From NCBI GenBank assembly GCA_023460235.1, contig JAEWRE010000034.1, positions 1 to 11,007 of the forward strand: a stretch of 11,007 nt of DNA, read 5' to 3'. The position numbers and the translations under genes were made by a program. Origin of the DNA: Bacillota bacterium (lineage in GTDB: Bacteria > Bacillota > Clostridia > TANB77 > CAG-465). Below the pieces are notes generated by a model. That model saw nothing but the letters and a program-made list of their open reading frames with translations. It did no database searches and was not told the origin of the DNA. Below are positions 1-8,000 of this stretch, in pieces. Every line of letters begins with the position of its first letter. Position 1 is the stretch's first letter.

Positions 1-3000
1 GTGCACCTTTAGTAGTATTAAATACAGAAGATCCAGCAAGAGAAGTAACAGCAACTATACAGTACGAAAGTAGTTTAGTTAAAAAACAATACAAGGTAGT
101 AAATCCAGATGGAACAGTGAGTCAAGATTGGACAGATTATACAAATGAAATAAAAATAACTAAAAACAACACAATAATTTATGCAAGAGGACAGGACGAT
201 GCAGAAGTATGGTCATCACAAGCAGTAAAGAAAGTAACAAATATAGATGAGATGCCACCAGAGATAAAACTAACAGCAGATTTAGAAAAAGTGGCACAAA
301 GTGTCCAAGTAAAAGTAGCAGTAACAGATGATGTAAAAGTGGCAAAAGTAAAATGGGCGAGTGGACAGCAAGGAGAAAACTTCTTTAAAACAGGTGGAAC
401 AGAGATAAATAATAACAGTGTAGTAAAGATAACAGCAAATGGATACTATACATTTTATGCAGAAGATGGAGTAGGAAATGCACAAGTATACACACTATAT
501 GTACCAAACATAGATTTAACACCACCAGCACTAAATATACAAGTAACACCAGAAACAACAGTAGGAACAAGTGTAAAGATAACAATAGATTATGGTGATA
601 GTGTAACAAAACAATACAAGATTGGTGAAAGCAACACAACATGGACAAATTACACAGGAGAGATAACATTAACATCAAGCACGGTACTAGCAAACAACTG
701 GAAAAATAGTGATGGAACAGTAACAATATATGCAAAAGGAAAAGATAGTGTAGGAAATGAGAAAAATGAGACTAAGAAAATACTAAACTTAGATGTAGAT
801 GCACCTAAGGCACCAGTGATAAATTCAAGTGCAGGTTATCCAACAATAACTTCATACGGAGTAATATATGATGCTACAACTACAATAACATATGATACAA
901 GAAATGATATAGATAATTACTACAGTATAGATAATGGAGTAACATGGAAAAAGTATACGGGAAGTTTTAATTATCCAGTAGGAAATATAATAGCAAAGAG
1001 TGTGAAGAAAGATACTTTACTTGAAGTAAGTGTAAGTAAGACTATTAGTATGCCAAGTGATGCGATAACACCTAATGCTTACGATGGTAATACAAGTACA
1101 TATATGAGTGGTTTAGGAACATTTTATATGAAAGTAGATAGTAGTTTAATAGGTAAAAAAATACTATTTACATATTATACATTCCCAAGTTGGAATAATG
1201 TTATGAATATAATATTTTTAGATAGTTCAAGAAATACTATATCAACAGCTGCAATAACATCAAGTTATACAGTACCTAGTAATACAGCATGGATAATGTA
1301 TAGTTCAGCTAATACAGGTAATTTTATTTATGAAATACAAGTTGGAAATGAACCTACATTTAATGTCACAAATGGATATATGTTGTTAAATTCAGATACA
1401 ACTAAAGCAGTTAAAAAACCATATCAAATGATAGATATATCATATTTTCCGACAAGTGTACAAAGGCTATATAGAATAGGAACATCAGGAGATTGGCTAA
1501 ATTATCAAGATAAATCAATACTAGTAAATCAAGGTGAAACAATATATGCAAAAGGAATAGACAAAAATGGAAATGAGACTAGAACTTTACCTAGTTATAC
1601 AGTAAATGTAACAGATGCAATAAAATCAGAAGCATATGACGATAATACTAGCACTCGTATGCTTGGTGCAGGAACATTCTATATAAAAATAGACAGTAGC
1701 ATAATAGGTAAAAAATTACTTTTAACATATTATACATATCCAAGTAGTGGAAACTATATGAATATATATTTTTTAGATAGCTCAAAAAATGTAATATCAG
1801 GAGGAACAATAGCATCAAGTTATACAGTACCTAATAATGCAGTTTGGTTAATGTATGTATCAAATCACACTGGAAATTATATAACAGAAATACAGATTGC
1901 AAATGAACCAACATTTAGTACAACAAACGAATATATGTTATTACATGCTGATCCAACAAAAGCAATAAGAACACCATATCAAATGGTATCGATTTCATAT
2001 TTTCCAACAAGTGTTCAAAAGCTATATAGAATAGGAGCATCAGGAGATTGGCTAAATTATCAAGATAAGGCTATATGGGTAAATCAAGGTGAGACAATAT
2101 ATGCAAAAGGAATAGACAAATATGGAAATGAGACAAGAGTTGTATCAAGTTATACAGTAAATGTAACAGATGCAATGAAATCACCAGCATACGATGGTAA
2201 TACTAGTACTAATATGACAGGAGCAGGAACATTCTATATAAAAGTAGATAGCAGCTTAATAGGCAAAAAGATACTTTTAACATATTATACATATCCAAGC
2301 GGTGGAAACTATATGTATATAGCATTTTTGGATAGTTCAATGAATGTAATATCAACTAGCAATATTACATCAAGTTATACAGTACCAGCAAATACTACAT
2401 GGATAAGATATATGTCAAATCATACTGGAAATTATATATCTGAAATACAAATTGCAAATGAACCAACATTTAGTACAACAAGTGGATATATGTTACTACA
2501 TACAGATTCTACCAAAGCTATAAAAACACCATATCAAATGGTAACGATTTCATACTTTCCTACAAGTGTTCAAAGACTATATAGGATAGGAACAACAGGC
2601 GATTGGCTAAGTTATGAAAATAGTGCAATATGGATAAATCAAGGATTAACGATATATGCAAAAGGAATAGATCAATATGGAAATGAAACAAGAGTTGTAT
2701 CAAGTTATACAGTAAATGTAGCAGATGCGATGAAGTCTCAAGTTTACGATGGAAGTACTACAACTTATATGAATGGGGCAGGAACATTTTATATAAAAGT
2801 TGATAGTAGTGTAATTGGTAAAAAGATAACTTTGACATATTATACATATCCAAGTGGTGGAAACTATATGTATATAGCATTTTTAGATAGTTCAATGAAT
2901 GTAATATCAACTAGTAATATTACATCAAGTTATACTGTGCCAGCAAATACTGTATGGATAAGATACATGTCAAATAATGGTGGAAATAATTTATATGAAA

Positions 3001-3017
3001 TACAAATAAATACATAA
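1..3017 (+). CDS. Large repeat-containing probable surface/secreted protein (5' partial)
   Basis: The reading frame (codons beginning at base 3) is open from the window edge to TAA at 3015-3017, so the true start is upstream. The GTG at 117 is internal. About 1004 residues are visible. Order: a module near 90-210 with Y-x-V then W-x-x-Y; an Ig-like module introduced by PPEIKL (about 285-485); a module introduced by PPALNI with YKIG, WTNY and YAKGKDSVGNE (about 522-765); a further module with YSIDNGVTWKKY (about 800-1050); then three 185-residue repeats and a terminal half repeat. The recurring Y-x-I-G, W-x-x-Y, I-Y-A-K-G-x-D-x-x-G-N-E signature resembles OmpL47-like/Ig-like extracellular repeats. 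It is rich in Thr, Ser, Asn and Tyr and has very few Cys. It ends EIQINT with no LPXTG, SLH or membrane segment visible, so anchoring must lie in the unseen N-terminus or be absent. Function unknown; adhesion or matrix binding is inference. Confidence 0.85.
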   Translation, partial: APLVVLNTEDPAREVTATIQYESSLVKKQYKVVNPDGTVSQDWTDYTNEIKITKNNTIIYARGQDDAEVWSSQAVKKVTNIDEMPPEIKLTADLEKVAQSVQVKVAVTDDVKVAKVKWASGQQGENFFKTGGTEINNNSVVKITANGYYTFYAEDGVGNAQVYTLYVPNIDLTPPALNIQVTPETTVGTSVKITIDYGDSVTKQYKIGESNTTWTNYTGEITLTSSTVLANNWKNSDGTVTIYAKGKDSVGNEKNETKKILNLDVDAPKAPVINSSAGYPTITSYGVIYDATTTITYDTRNDIDNYYSIDNGVTWKKYTGSFNYPVGNIIAKSVKKDTLLEVSVSKTISMPSDAITPNAYDGNTSTYMSGLGTFYMKVDSSLIGKKILFTYYTFPSWNNVMNIIFLDSSRNTISTAAITSSYTVPSNTAWIMYSSANTGNFIYEIQVGNEPTFNVTNGYMLLNSDTTKAVKKPYQMIDISYFPTSVQRLYRIGTSGDWLNYQDKSILVNQGETIYAKGIDKNGNETRTLPSYTVNVTDAIKSEAYDDNTSTRMLGAGTFYIKIDSSIIGKKLLLTYYTYPSSGNYMNIYFLDSSKNVISGGTIASSYTVPNNAVWLMYVSNHTGNYITEIQIANEPTFSTTNEYMLLHADPTKAIRTPYQMVSISYFPTSVQKLYRIGASGDWLNYQDKAIWVNQGETIYAKGIDKYGNETRVVSSYTVNVTDAMKSPAYDGNTSTNMTGAGTFYIKVDSSLIGKKILLTYYTYPSGGNYMYIAFLDSSMNVISTSNITSSYTVPANTTWIRYMSNHTGNYISEIQIANEPTFSTTSGYMLLHTDSTKAIKTPYQMVTISYFPTSVQRLYRIGTTGDWLSYENSAIWINQGLTIYAKGIDQYGNETRVVSSYTVNVADAMKSQVYDGSTTTYMNGAGTFYIKVDSSVIGKKITLTYYTYPSGGNYMYIAFLDSSMNVISTSNITSSYTVPANTVWIRYMSNNGGNNLYEIQINT
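1059..3017 (+). repeat. Tandem 555-bp (185-codon) in-frame repeats, 3 complete plus one half
   Basis: Copies start at 1059, 1614, 2169 and 2724, each with a GAT codon opening D-A-[IM]. The period is exactly 555 bp between all copies. Each unit has an A half of about 100 residues (from DA..AYDGNTST to EIQIANEPTF) and a B half of about 85 residues (from ST..YMLL through Y-R-I-G, GDWLNYQ and IYAKGID..GNET to YTVNVT). The fourth copy has only the A half and ends at the stop codon. The A half begins with an A-Y-D-G-N-T-S-T motif and ends E-I-Q-I, which distantly recalls F5/8C (discoidin/CBM32-like) domains; this fold guess is weak. The B half fits OmpL47-like repeats. Confidence 0.95.
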
Positions 3018-3036
3018 TATTATTACGTTAATATTA
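3015..3036 (+). terminator. Possible weak AT-only hairpin at end of the surface-protein gene
   Basis: TAATATTA (3015-3022) can pair with TAATATTA (3029-3036) across a 6-base loop, followed by a modest T-rich stretch (ATTTTATT). The stem contains only A and T, so it would be weak. It overlaps the stop codon. It is the only hairpin candidate between this gene and the next promoter, but chance is a fair explanation in such AT-rich DNA. Confidence 0.25.
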
Positions 3037-3095
3037 CAATTTTATTAAATACAACAAAAAATATATGATTTAATTCACAAAATTATAAAAAATGC

Positions 3096-3124
3096 TTGCA
3101 ATATCTAAACGCATACTGTATAAT
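3096..3124 (+). promoter_or_regulatory. Sigma-A-type promoter of the rimP-truB operon
   Basis: A -35 element TTGCAA (3096-3101) is separated by exactly 17 bp from a perfect -10 element TATAAT (3119-3124). Transcription would start near 3131, giving a leader of about 70 nt before the rimP start at 3201. It is well placed between the preceding gene and the operon. Spacing and match quality make this the best promoter candidate in the window. Confidence 0.8.
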
Positions 3125-3183
3125 ATATGTGACATAATGAGAGTGAGAGGGTTCAAAATCCTCTCACTTCTGTTTAGATATTG
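3099..3183. repeat. 12-bp perfect inverted repeat flanking the -10 region and leader hairpin
   Basis: CAATATCTAAAC (3099-3110) is the exact reverse complement of GTTTAGATATTG (3172-3183). The left arm overlaps the end of the -35 element and the spacer; the right arm lies between the leader hairpin and the rimP start. The left arm is upstream of the predicted transcription start, so the arms would not pair in the normal mRNA. It could be a protein-binding site pair, but one such match in 11 kb of AT-rich DNA is not far from chance expectation. Confidence 0.4.
3142..3168 (+). promoter_or_regulatory. Leader hairpin upstream of rimP, possible attenuator or translational control element
   Basis: AGTGAGAGG (3142-3150) and CCTCTCACT (3160-3168) form a perfect 9-bp, GC-containing stem with a 9-base loop; an extra G-T pair can close it inside. 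The stem sits about 11 nt from the predicted transcription start. Only TTCTGTTT follows it, not a clean T-run, so it is not a convincing terminator as it stands. In AT-rich surroundings this stem is conspicuous. It may act in attenuation, 5'-end stabilisation or control of rimP translation; which of these is not determinable from the sequence. Confidence 0.55.
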
Positions 3184-3190
3184 AGATGGT

Positions 3191-3196
3191 AGGTGA
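3191..3196 (+). promoter_or_regulatory. Ribosome binding site deciding the rimP start
   Basis: AGGTGA lies 4 nt before ATG at 3201. The in-frame ATG at 3186 would put this site inside the gene and has no comparable site of its own, so 3201 is preferred. Confidence 0.7.
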
Positions 3197-3200
3197 AAAT

Positions 3201-3722
3201 ATGAGTTTTAAAATAGAAGAAAAAATTGAAGAAACAATATCTGGTAAGGTAAAAGAACTTGGATTTGAAATAGAATATATTGAATTTGTAAAAGAAGGAA
3301 ATCAAAATATATTAAGAATAGTAATTGATAAGCCTGAGGATTCAATTTCAATTGATGATTGTGAATTAGTAAGTAGAGCAGTTGAAGAAGATATAGATAT
3401 ATTAGTAACAAAAGAATATATTTTGGAAGTTTCTTCACCAGGTCTTGAAAGACAACTTAAGAATATAAAACTATATAAGAAATATACTGGAAGTAGGATA
3501 GATATTAAATTGTATAAAAAATCAGAGATTGGAAAAGAATTTGAAGCATTACTAAAAAATATTGATGATGTAAATGAAAATATTGTTATTGAAATTAATA
3601 ATAAAGAGCATGTAATAAATTTAAAAGATATTTCATCAGCACATACTGTATATAATTTTGATGAATTACTAAAAATAAATAAAAACGAAAAAATTAATAT
3701 GAATGAATTAAAGAAATTCTAA
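3201..3722 (+). CDS. rimP: Ribosome maturation factor RimP
   Basis: RimP binds the free 30S subunit and is needed for its maturation; it acts in the cytoplasm. The 173-residue product starts MSFKIEEKIEE and has the family's N-terminal alpha/beta domain (about 1-85) with EFVKEGN, then the diagnostic LEVSSPGLERQLK near residues 75-87. The C-terminal Sm-like domain (about 90-155) ends near AHTVYNF, followed by a short Lys/Asn-rich tail. Length is close to the usual 150-170. The ATG at 3201 is chosen over 3186 because of the AGGTGA site and because family members start near this helix. It is the first gene of the operon, directly followed by nusA, which is the standard arrangement. The leader hairpin upstream may regulate it. 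Confidence 0.95.
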   Translation: MSFKIEEKIEETISGKVKELGFEIEYIEFVKEGNQNILRIVIDKPEDSISIDDCELVSRAVEEDIDILVTKEYILEVSSPGLERQLKNIKLYKKYTGSRIDIKLYKKSEIGKEFEALLKNIDDVNENIVIEINNKEHVINLKDISSAHTVYNFDELLKINKNEKINMNELKKF

Positions 3723-3747
3723 TACATTTTCAGGAGGAGAAAGTAAA

Positions 3748-4812
3748 ATGAAAAGTGAAAAAATTAGTGCAAAGGAATTGTTTAATGCTATTGATCAAAT
3801 ATATGAAGAAAAAGGAATTACAAAAGAATATTTAATTGATTCTTTGAAAATGGCTTTAGAAGCTGCATATAAGAAAAATTATGATACTAACGAGAATATA
3901 CTTGTAGATATAGATGAACAAAACATAAAAGTATATGCTGTTAAAGAAGTTGTTGAAGATGTGGAAGATGAGAGCAGACAAATCTCTTTAAATGAAGCAA
4001 AATCAATAACTAAAAGAGCAAAGATTGGCGATACAGTTAATGTTGAAATAACACCAAAGAATTTTGGTAGAATTGCTGCTGTTGCAGGAAAACAAATAAT
4101 TGTACAAAGATTAAGAGAAGCAGAAAGAGATTTAGTATATACACAATATAGTGATAAACAAGGAAAAATTGTAACTGGTATTGTTCAAAGAACAGATAAA
4201 TTTGGAACAATAGTTGATCTAGGTAGAGTTGAAGCAATGATACCATTAAAGGAACAAGTAAAGACAGAACAATTACAAACACATCAAAGAATTAGAACAT
4301 ATGTTGTAAGTGTTACTGAATCTGGAAAATTTGGACCACAAATAATACTTTCAAGAAAATCACCTGAATTAATTAGAAGACTTTTTGAGGCAGAAGTACC
4401 TGAAATAATAGATGGAATAGTTGAAATAAAAGACATTGCAAGAGAAGCTGGAAGTAGATCAAAAGTATCAGTTTATTCAAATGATGAAAATATAGATCCT
4501 GTTGGAAGCTTAGTTGGTAAAAAAGGTATAAGAATTCAACCAATAATTCAAGAGTTAAATGGTGAGAGAATAGATGTAGTGCCATATAGTGATGATGCAC
4601 CAAGTTATATAATTAATGCACTATCTCCAGCACCAATAATTGCTATAGATGTAAATGATGAAGAAAGACAGGCAACTGTTGTTGTACCAGATGACGCGTT
4701 ATCATTTGCAATAGGAGCAGGCGGTCAAAATGTAAGACTTGCTGCCATACTTACTGGTTGGAAAATAGATATAAAAACAGAATCACAAATTAAGGATACT
4801 GTAATAGAATAA
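3748..4812 (+). CDS. nusA: Transcription termination/antitermination factor NusA
   Basis: NusA binds RNA polymerase and nascent RNA, promotes pausing and intrinsic termination, and takes part in rRNA antitermination. The 354-residue protein shows an N-terminal RNAP-binding domain (about 1-125, with FNAIDQIYEEKGI and ALEAAYKKNY), an S1 domain (about 138-203, starting GKIVTGIVQR), KH1 (about 225-285, GKKG at 257-260) and KH2 (about 295-345, GAGG at 323-326 followed by QNVRLAAILTGW). There is no C-terminal acidic-repeat extension, as usual in Firmicutes. AGGAGG at 3732-3737 precedes the ATG by 10 nt. It follows rimP by 25 bp and precedes rnpM by 18 bp, a conserved cluster. No abnormal features seen. 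Confidence 0.97.
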   Translation: MKSEKISAKELFNAIDQIYEEKGITKEYLIDSLKMALEAAYKKNYDTNENILVDIDEQNIKVYAVKEVVEDVEDESRQISLNEAKSITKRAKIGDTVNVEITPKNFGRIAAVAGKQIIVQRLREAERDLVYTQYSDKQGKIVTGIVQRTDKFGTIVDLGRVEAMIPLKEQVKTEQLQTHQRIRTYVVSVTESGKFGPQIILSRKSPELIRRLFEAEVPEIIDGIVEIKDIAREAGSRSKVSVYSNDENIDPVGSLVGKKGIRIQPIIQELNGERIDVVPYSDDAPSYIINALSPAPIIAIDVNDEERQATVVVPDDALSFAIGAGGQNVRLAAILTGWKIDIKTESQIKDTVIE

Positions 4813-4830
4813 AGAATAGGGGATGTTTTC

Positions 4831-5091
4831 ATGCCTGAGAGAAGTTGCATAATATGTAGATGCAAAAATGAAAAAAAAGATTTACTTAGAATTGTAGCTG
4901 ATCAAAATTGTATAGCTACTTTAGATACAAAGCAAAATATAAATAGCAGAGGAATATATATTTGCAATAATAAAGAGTGTTTAACTAAATGTAAAAAACT
5001 AATAAATAATGGAAAGTTTAGAACTAAAATTAATATTGATAATCAAAGTTTAGAAAAAGTTATAGATAATATTATTGAATTGGAGGAGTAA
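4831..5091 (+). CDS. rnpM: YlxR-family RNA-binding protein (RNase P modulator RnpM)
   Basis: This is a small basic RNA-binding protein of the YlxR (DUF448) family. The B. subtilis member has been reported to bind RNase P RNA and renamed RnpM; whether that role holds here is inferred from family membership. The 86 residues show the family pattern: C-x-x-C at Cys6/Cys9, KKDLLRIV at 15-22, then SRGIYIC at 39-45 and a second Cys at 50 (CNNKEC). The start ATG at 4831 follows AGGGGA (4818-4823) by 7 nt. It sits between nusA and infB, its usual place. In many Firmicutes an L7Ae-like gene (ylxQ) comes next, but here only 2 bp separate this stop from the infB start. Confidence 0.9.
   Translation: MPERSCIICRCKNEKKDLLRIVADQNCIATLDTKQNINSRGIYICNNKECLTKCKKLINNGKFRTKINIDNQSLEKVIDNIIELEE
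5082..5088 (+). promoter_or_regulatory. Ribosome binding site for infB (TTG start)
   Basis: GGAGGAG overlaps the end of rnpM and lies 5 nt (7 nt from GGAGG) before TTG at 5094. This strong site supports the TTG start, as does the conserved IF2 N-terminal sequence that begins right there. Confidence 0.75.
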
Positions 5092-5093
5092 AT

Positions 5094-8000
5094 TTGGGAA
5101 AAACAAAGGTATATGAACTTGCAAAAGAACTAGGAATGTCTAATGCAGAATTAACCACAAAATTAGGCAAACTTGGTATTGAGGTAAAGTGTCATTTATC
5201 AGTTATTAGCGATGATGATGTAATAAAAGTAAAATCAAATATAAAAAAATATATAGAAAAAGAAGGTAAAAAGAATATGGAAAAACCACAAGTTCACATT
5301 ATAAGAAGAAATGTAAAGGTTATTAAAACAGATGGCGAAAAAAGCGAAGTTGAAGAAATATCTACAAATGTAAGTGGTGAGATAAAAAAATCTCACCATA
5401 CAGTTGGCGATACTGAAAAAAGAAAAGAAAATTATAACAATACGGAATCAAATGGTACTAAAAATAGGCAACCATATTCAAATCCAAGAAATAAATTTGC
5501 TGGTAATAGAAATACTAATGTTGTTATAACTAGAAATGGTAAACCAATGCCAGCTCCAGATCCAGTTCAAAAAGAAGAAGAAAAAGAAGTATCAACTGAA
5601 AGCAATGTATCAAAAGCTGATAATACTGAAGTTGTAAATAGTTCTACTGAAGTAAAAAGCACTGAAGTTAGAAAACCAAGAGAATATAATAATGATAATA
5701 GAAATAGATCTTTTGATGGTGAAAGATCAAATAATTATAATAGAGATGGTCAAAACAATAATTATCAAAGATCAAATAATTATAATAGGGATGGTCAAAA
5801 TAATAATCAAACAAGGCCAAATAATTATAACAGAGATGGACAAAATAATTATCAAAGAACAAATAATTATAATAGGGATGGTCAAAATAGTCAACCAAGA
5901 ACTAATAATTATAACAGAGATGGACAAAATAATTATCAAAGACCAAATAATTATAATAGAGATGGGCAAAATAATACTCAAAGACCAAATAATTATAATA
6001 GAGATGGACAAAATAATTATCAAAGACCAAATAATTATAATAGAGATGGGCAAAATAATACTCAAAGGCCAAATAATTATAATAGGGATGGACAAAATAA
6101 TTATCAAAGACCAAATAACTATAATAGAGATGGACAAAATAATTACCAAAGACCAAATAACTATAATAGAGATGGACAAAATAATTATCAAAATAGACCA
6201 AATTCAGGATACAATAATGGGCCAAGAAGACCGAATACAGATAATACATCTTATCAAGTTAATAGGTTCATGAAACAAGAAGGTGCTATTCCTGTTGAAC
6301 AAAAAGAGACTAGAGAATATTCAAATAATATAATAGACAAGAAAAAATATAATAACGATAAAAATGTAAATGATGCTAAAAAAGAAAAAATTGATAAAAA
6401 TAAATTAAGAGAAGAACATTCAAGAGTATCTACATCAAAATTAAAAGGGCTTGAAGTTGATTCTTCATCTGAAATGTTAGATTTATATGTTCGTGAAAGT
6501 GATACAAGAAGAGCTGGTTCAAGAAGAAAACCTCAAAAACAAAGACCAACATTAAATCAAACAAAGATAATACCAATGACTGAAGTTAAATTACCAGAAT
6601 TAATGCTTGTTAAAGAATTTGCTGAAGCAATAAAAAAACAAGCCTCAGAAGTTATAAAAAAATTATTTTCACTTGGAATACTTGCTACTGTAAATCAAGA
6701 AATTGATTTTGATACAGCATATTTAATTGCTCAGGAATTTGGAATTACAGCAGAAAAACAAGTTGTTGTAAAAGAAGAGGATATACTTTTTGATGATACT
6801 GAAGATGATGAAAAAGATCTTACTCAAAGACCTCCAATAGTTGTCGTAATGGGACACGTAGATCATGGTAAAACATCACTTTTAGATAGAATTAGAAGTG
6901 AAAGTGTAGTAACAGGTGAAGCAGGTGGAATTACACAACATATAGGTGCTTATAAAGTAAAATGTAAGGATAAAGAAATTTGTTTCTTAGATACTCCTGG
7001 ACATGAAGCATTTACTGCTATGCGTGCAAGAGGAGCTCAAGTAACAGATATAGCTGTAATTGTTGTTGCAGCAGATGATGGAATAAAACCACAAACTATC
7101 GAAGCAATAGATCATGCAAAAGCAGCTGGAGTTTCAATCATAGTAGCTATAAATAAAATCGATAAACCAACAGCAAATGTTGATAGAGTAAAACAAGAAT
7201 TACTTGAAGTTGGTCTTGTAGCAGAAGAATGGGGCGGAGATACAATCTGTGTACCTATATCTGCAATGACTGGTGAAGGTATTGAAACTTTACTTGAAAT
7301 GATATTACTTGTAGCTGAAATGAAAGATTTAAAAGCTAATCCAAATAAACAAGCAAAAGGAACTGTACTTGAAGCTAGACTTGATAAGAGTAGTGGTACT
7401 ACAGTATCAATGCTTATTCAAAGAGGGCAACTAAATGTTGGTGACACAATAGTAGTTGGAGATATAATAGGCAAAATACGTGCTATGAAAGATGATAAAG
7501 GCAGAAAAGTAAAAATGGCTGGACCTTCAACTCCTGTTGAAATTATTGGACTTTCTCAAGTTCCACAAACAGGTGACGTATTCTATGAAGTTGAAAACGA
7601 AAAAGTTGCAAAACATTTAGTTGAAAAAAGAAGAGCTGAACAACGTGTTAACCTAATAAAACAAGGTTCTAAAGTAACTCTTGATGATTTGTTTGGACAA
7701 ATTAAAGAAGGAAAATTAAAAGATTTAAATATAATAATAAAAGCAGATGTTCAAGGATCTGTTGAAGCTCTTAAGGATTCATTAGAAAAATTATCTAATG
7801 AGCAAGTAAGAGTAAGAATACTACATGCTTCTACTGGTGGAATAAAAGAATCTGATGTTACACTTGCTAGTGTATCTAATGCAATAATAATTGGATTTAA
7901 TGTTAGACCAGAAGCTCAAGCAGCAGCTCAGGCTGAAAAAGAAAAAGTTGATCTTAGACTTTACAGAGTAATTTATGATGCGATAGATGACGTTCAAGTA

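Noticed and set aside
117..119. GTG at 117 as the start of the surface-protein gene
   Set aside because: The same frame is open back to base 3 and encodes matching module sequence upstream (including YKVVNPDG), so the GTG is an internal Val codon and the gene is 5' truncated by the window.
160..735. Antisense ORFs rich in Leu/His opposite the surface-protein gene
   Set aside because: They are complements of a codon-biased gene (many ACA, GTA and AAA codons) that rarely produces reverse-strand stops; no start signals or recognisable domains.
3111..3171. Phase-variable invertible promoter
   Set aside because: The operon encodes essential functions such as IF2, no recombinase gene is nearby, and the 12-bp arms could arise by chance.
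3186..3188. ATG at 3186 as the rimP start
   Set aside because: It has no good ribosome binding site, whereas AGGTGA sits at the right distance before ATG 3201, where the family's usual N-terminus begins.
5277..5279. Internal ATG in infB as the true start or as a shorter IF2 form
   Set aside because: The sequence upstream encodes the conserved IF2_N domain and has a strong GGAGG before the TTG. The internal ATG has only a weak AAGG 10 nt before it.
5730..6200. CRISPR-like appearance of the infB repeat
   Set aside because: Units are contiguous with no unique spacers, stay in frame, and encode a conserved peptide inside IF2.
5668..6249. Several antisense ORFs with hydrophobic repeats opposite the infB array
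   Set aside because: Same explanation: they mirror the minisatellite, lack ribosome binding sites, and lie opposite an intact conserved gene.
5692..6273. Long overlapping + strand ORF rich in Ile/Met within infB
   Set aside because: It is a frame shadow of the 42-bp repeat: a repeat length divisible by three keeps any stop-free frame open. It has no independent start signal or family resemblance.
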